From contig CM026401.1 of NCBI GenBank assembly GCA_014843695.1, positions 25,295,376 to 25,359,375 of the forward strand: a stretch of DNA of 64,000 nt. The letters run 5' to 3'. This document shows, one piece after another, positions 60,001 to 64,000 of the stretch (position 1 is the stretch's first letter; each line of letters begins with the position of its first letter). This DNA comes from Archivesica marissinica. Taxonomy: Eukaryota; Mollusca; Bivalvia; Venerida; Vesicomyidae. The notes beneath the pieces were generated by a model that saw only the letters and a program-made list of their open reading frames with translations, ran no database searches and was not told the origin of the DNA. The position numbers were made by a program, and so were the translations under genes.

Positions 60001-63000
60001 GTGTTGAGTTAACAACCAGCATACAGTACACCGTGAGTGTTGAGTCAACAACCAGCGTACAGTACACCGTGAGTGTTTATTTAACAACCAGCGTACAGTA
60101 CACCGTGAGTGTTGAGCTAACAAACAGCGTATACAACGTGAGTGTTGAGTTAACAACCAGCGTATTCAACGTGAGTGTTGAGTTAACAACCAGCGTACAC
60201 ACCACCGTGAGTGTTGAGTTAACAACCAGCGTACACACAGTGAGTGTTGAGTTAACAATCAACGTACACACAGTGAGTGTTGAGTTAACAACAAGCGTAC
60301 ACACCGTGAGTGTTGATGTAACAAACAGCGTATACACCGTGAGTGTTGAGTTAACAACCAGCGTACACACAGTGAGTGTTGAGTTAACAAACAGCGTATA
60401 CACCGTGAGTGTTGAGTTAACAACCAACGTACATACAGTGAGTGTTGAGTTAACAACCAGCGTATACACAGTGAGTGTTGAGTTAACAACCAGCGTCCAC
60501 ACAGTGAGTGTTGAGTTAGCAACCAGCGTACACACAGTGGGTGTTGAGTTAACAACCAGCGTATTAAACGTGAGTGTTGAGTTAACAGCCAGCGTACACA
60601 CCGTGAGTGTTGAGTTAACAACCAGCGTACACACGGTGGGTGTTGAGTTAACAACCAGCCTACACACCGTGAGTGTTGAACTAACAAACAGCGTATATAC
60701 CGTGAGTGTTGAGATAACAACCAGCGTACACAGAGTGAGTGTTGAGTTAACAACCAGCGTACACATCGTGAGTGTTGAGTTAACATCCAGCGTACACACA
60801 GTGAGTGTTGAGTTAACAACCAGCGTACACACAGTGAGTGTTGAGTTAACAATCAACGTACACACAGTGAGTGTTGAGTTAACAACAAGCGTACACACCG
60901 TGAGTGTTGATGTAACAAACAGCGTATACACCGTGAGTGTTGAGTTAACAACCAGCGTACACACAGTGAGTGTTGAGTTAACAAACAGCGTATACACCAT
61001 GAGTGTTGAGTTAACAACCAGCGTACACACAGTGAGTGTTGAGTTAGCAACCAGCGTATCAACAGTGAGTGTTGAGTTAACAACCAGCGTACACACCGTG
61101 AGTGTTGAGCTAACAAACAGCGTATACACCGTGAGTGTTGAGTTAACAACCAGCGTACACAGAGTGAGTGTTGAGTTAACAACCAGCGCATACACCGTGA
61201 GTGTTGAGTTAACAACCAGCGTACACACAGTGAGTGTTGAGTTAACAACCAGCGTACACACAGTGCGTGTTGAGTTAACAACCAGCATTTAAACGGTGAG
61301 TGTTGAGATAACAACCAGCGTATAAACCGTGAGTGTTGAGTTAACAACATCGTGAGTGTTGAGCTAACAAACAGCGTATACACAGTGAGTGTTGAGTTAA
61401 CAAACAGCATACAGTACACCGTGAGTGTTGAGTCAACAACCAGCGTACAGTACACCGTGAGTGTTTATTTAACAACCAGCGTACAGTACACCGTGAGTGT
61501 TGAGCTAACAAACAGCGTATACAACGTGAGTGTTGAGTTAACAACCAGCGTATTCAACGTGAGTGTTGAGTTAACAACCAGCGTACACACCACCGTGAGT
61601 GTTGAGTTAACAACCAGCGTACACACAGTGAGTGTTGAGTTAACAATCAACGTACACACAGTGAGTGTTGAGTTAACAACAAGCGTACACACCGTGAGTG
61701 TTGATGTAACAAACAGCGTATACACCGTGAGTGTTGAGTTAACAACCAGCGTACACACAGTGAGTGTTGAGTTAACAAACAGCGTATACACCGTGAGTGT
61801 TGAGTTAACAACCAGCGTACACACCGTGAGTGTTGAGCTAACAAACAGCGTATACACCGTGAGTGTTGAGTTATCAACCAGCGTACACACAGTGAGTGTT
61901 GAGTTAACAAACAGCGTATACACCGTGAGTGTTGAGTTAACAACCAGCGTCCACACAGTGAGTGTTGAGTTAACAGCCAGCGCATACCCCGTGAGTGTTG
62001 AGTTAACAACCAGCGTACAAACAGTGAGTGTTGAGTTAACAAACAGCGTATACACCGTGAGTGTTGAGTTAACAACCAGCGTACACACAGTGAGTGTTGA
62101 GTTAGCAACCAGCGTATACACAGTGAGTGTTGAGTTAACAACCAGCGTACACACCGTGAGTGTTGAGCTAACAAACAGCGTATACACCGTGAGTGTTGAG
62201 TTAACAACCAGCGTCCACACAGTGAGTGTTGAGTTAAGAGCCAGCGCATACCCCGTGAGTGTTGAGTTAACAACCAGCGTACACACATTGAGTGTTGAGT
62301 TAACAAACAGTGTATACACTGTGAGTGTTGAGTTAACAACCAGCGTCCACACAGTGAGTGTTGAGTTAACAGCCAGCGCATACCCCGTGAGTGTTGAGTT
62401 AACAACCAGCGTACACACAGTGAGTGTTGAGTTAACAACCAGCGTACACACAGTGCGTGTTGAGTTAACAACCAGCATTTAAACGGTGAGTGTTGAGTTA
62501 ACAACCAGCGTATAAACCGTGAGTGTTGAGTTAACAAACAGGGTATACACCGTTAGTGTTGAGTTAACAACCAGCGTACACACAGTGAGTGTTGAGATAA
62601 CAACCAGCGTACACACTATGAGTGTTGAGTTAACAACCAGCGTATACACGGTGAGTGTTGAGTTAACAACCAGCATACAGTACACCGTGAGTGTTGAGTC
62701 AACAACCAGCGTACAGTACACCGTGAGTGTTTATTTAACAACCAGCGTACAGTACACCGTGAGTGTTGAGCTAACAAACAGCGTATACAACGTGAGTGTT
62801 GAGTTAACAACCAGCGTATTCAACGTGAGTGTTGAGTTAACAACCAGCGTACACACCACCGTGAGTGTTGAGTTAACAACCAGCGTACACACAGTGAGTG
62901 TTGAGTTAACAATCAACGTACACACAGTGAGTGTTGAGTTAACAACAAGCGTACACACCGTGAGTGTTGATGTAACAAACAGCGTATACACCGTGAGTGT

Positions 63001-64000
63001 TGAGTTAACAACCAGCGTACACACAGTGAGTGTTGAGTTAACAAACAGCGTATACACCGTGAGTGTTGAGTTAACAACCAACGTACATACAGTGAGTGTT
63101 GAGTTAACAACCAGCGTATACACAGTGAGTGTTGAGTTAACAACCAGCGTCCACACAGTGAGTGTTGAGTTAGCAACCAGCGTACACACAGTGGGTGTTG
63201 AGTTAACAACCAGCGTATTAAACGTGAGTGTTGAGTTAACAGCCAGCGTACACACCGTGAGTGTTGAGTTAACAACCAGCGTACACACGGTGGGTGTTGA
63301 GTTAACAACCAGCCTACACACCGTGAGTGTTGAACTAACAAACAGCGTATATACCGTGAGTGTTGAGATAACAACCAGCGTACACAGAGTGAGTGTTGAG
63401 TTAACAACCAGCGTACACATCGTGAGTGTTGAGTTAACATCCAGCGTACACACAGTGAGTGTTGAGTTAACAACCAGCGTACACACAGTGAGTGTTGAGT
63501 TAACAATCAACGTACACACAGTGAGTGTTGAGTTAACAACAAGCGTACACACCGTGAGTGTTGATGTAACAAACAGCGTATACACCGTGAGTGTTGAGTT
63601 AACAACCAGCGTACACACAGTGAGTGTTGAGTTAACAAACAGCGTATACACCATGAGTGTTGAGTTAACAACCAGCGTACACACAGTGAGTGTTGAGTTA
63701 GCAACCAGCGTATCAACAGTGAGTGTTGAGTTAACAACCAGCGTACACACCGTGAGTGTTGAGCTAACAAACAGCGTATACACCGTGAGTGTTGAGTTAA
63801 CAACCAGCGTACACAGAGTGAGTGTTGAGTTAAAAACCAGCGCATACACCGTGAGTGTTGAGTTAACAACCAGCGTACACACAGTGAGTGTTGAGTTAAC
63901 AACCAGCGTACACACAGTGCGTGTTGAGTTAACAACCAGCATTTAAACGGTGAGTGTTGAGATAACAACCAGCGTATAAACCGTGAGTGTTGAGTTAACA
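54083..64000. repeat. Nested multi-kilobase duplications, right part of the 33-bp satellite
   Basis: Ordered variants repeat at three offsets: 7005 bp (55474 with 62479), 4417 bp (56935 with 61352) and 4550 bp (54083 with 58633). Blocks are nearly identical, so they are recent duplications. Confidence 0.82.

Larger units (their letters stand above)
30517..64000. repeat. 33-bp satellite array, more than 33 kb, continuing past the window
   Basis: About 1000 tandem units built from GTGAGTGTTGAG, TTAACAACCAGC and a variable nonamer (GTACACACA, GTATACACC and others); a 36-bp form has GTACAGTACACC. Units are 33 or 36 bp, so reading frames persist over kilobases. The plus frame cycles VSVELTTSVHT, and two minus frames cycle TLVVNSTLTVC and WLLTQHSRCIR. 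Openness in several frames on both strands at once argues against coding. Unit divergence is high at the left edge (30.5-37 kb) and low towards the right, where multi-kilobase blocks recur. Confidence 0.96.

Noticed and set aside
30517..64000. CRISPR-like array (33-bp repeats)
   Set aside because: Repeats are directly tandem with no unique spacers, and the context is eukaryotic.

Overview
The window reads as nuclear DNA of a metazoan with an AT-rich, repeat-rich genome. A marine invertebrate such as a mollusc is plausible, but the species cannot be fixed from the sequence. No spliced host gene is recognisable. What is present is mobile and repetitive DNA: a decayed LINE, SINE-like tRNA-derived pieces, two very large tandem arrays, and between them a cluster of virus-type genes.

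Layout. 1-2850: 3' part of a non-LTR retrotransposon with one in-frame stop. 3217-4626: minisatellite with a 71-bp unit. 4627-8460: non-coding DNA with a long hairpin, short tandem repeats and three SINE-like fragments. 8461-18387: about 10 kb of a 13-bp satellite, ending in a run of exactly 1000 N (18388-19387). 19388 to about 30200: a compact, AT-rich, all-plus-strand cassette of Polinton/Maverick (adintovirus-like) genes. About 30517-64000: more than 33 kb of a 33-bp satellite that runs off the window.

The cassette holds a complete morphogenesis set: packaging ATPase, DDE integrase with a chromodomain, double-jelly-roll-type major capsid protein, two tandem related minor-capsid (penton-like) genes, an adenain-type protease, and small basic core/cement-type proteins, two of which carry adenain-type cleavage sequences. 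It also has a two-helix membrane protein, two RING-finger proteins and a protein dense in SUMO-site and SUMO-binding motifs. The likely logic is capsid building (major capsid, penton-like, pVI-like), genome packaging (ATPase), protease maturation of core proteins, integration into chromatin (integrase plus chromodomain), and handling of host ubiquitin/SUMO pathways (RING and SUMO-motif proteins). No DNA polymerase B is visible. The left end of the element lies in or beyond the N gap, so absence and non-assembly cannot be told apart.

Three lesions are visible: a stop codon inside the integrase chromodomain and two one-base frameshifts in A-runs. The frameshifts may be decay or homopolymer errors in the assembly. 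A class II tRNA-Leu(UAA)-like sequence lies on the minus strand just right of the cassette. All functions are inferred from reading protein motifs; no database search was possible.
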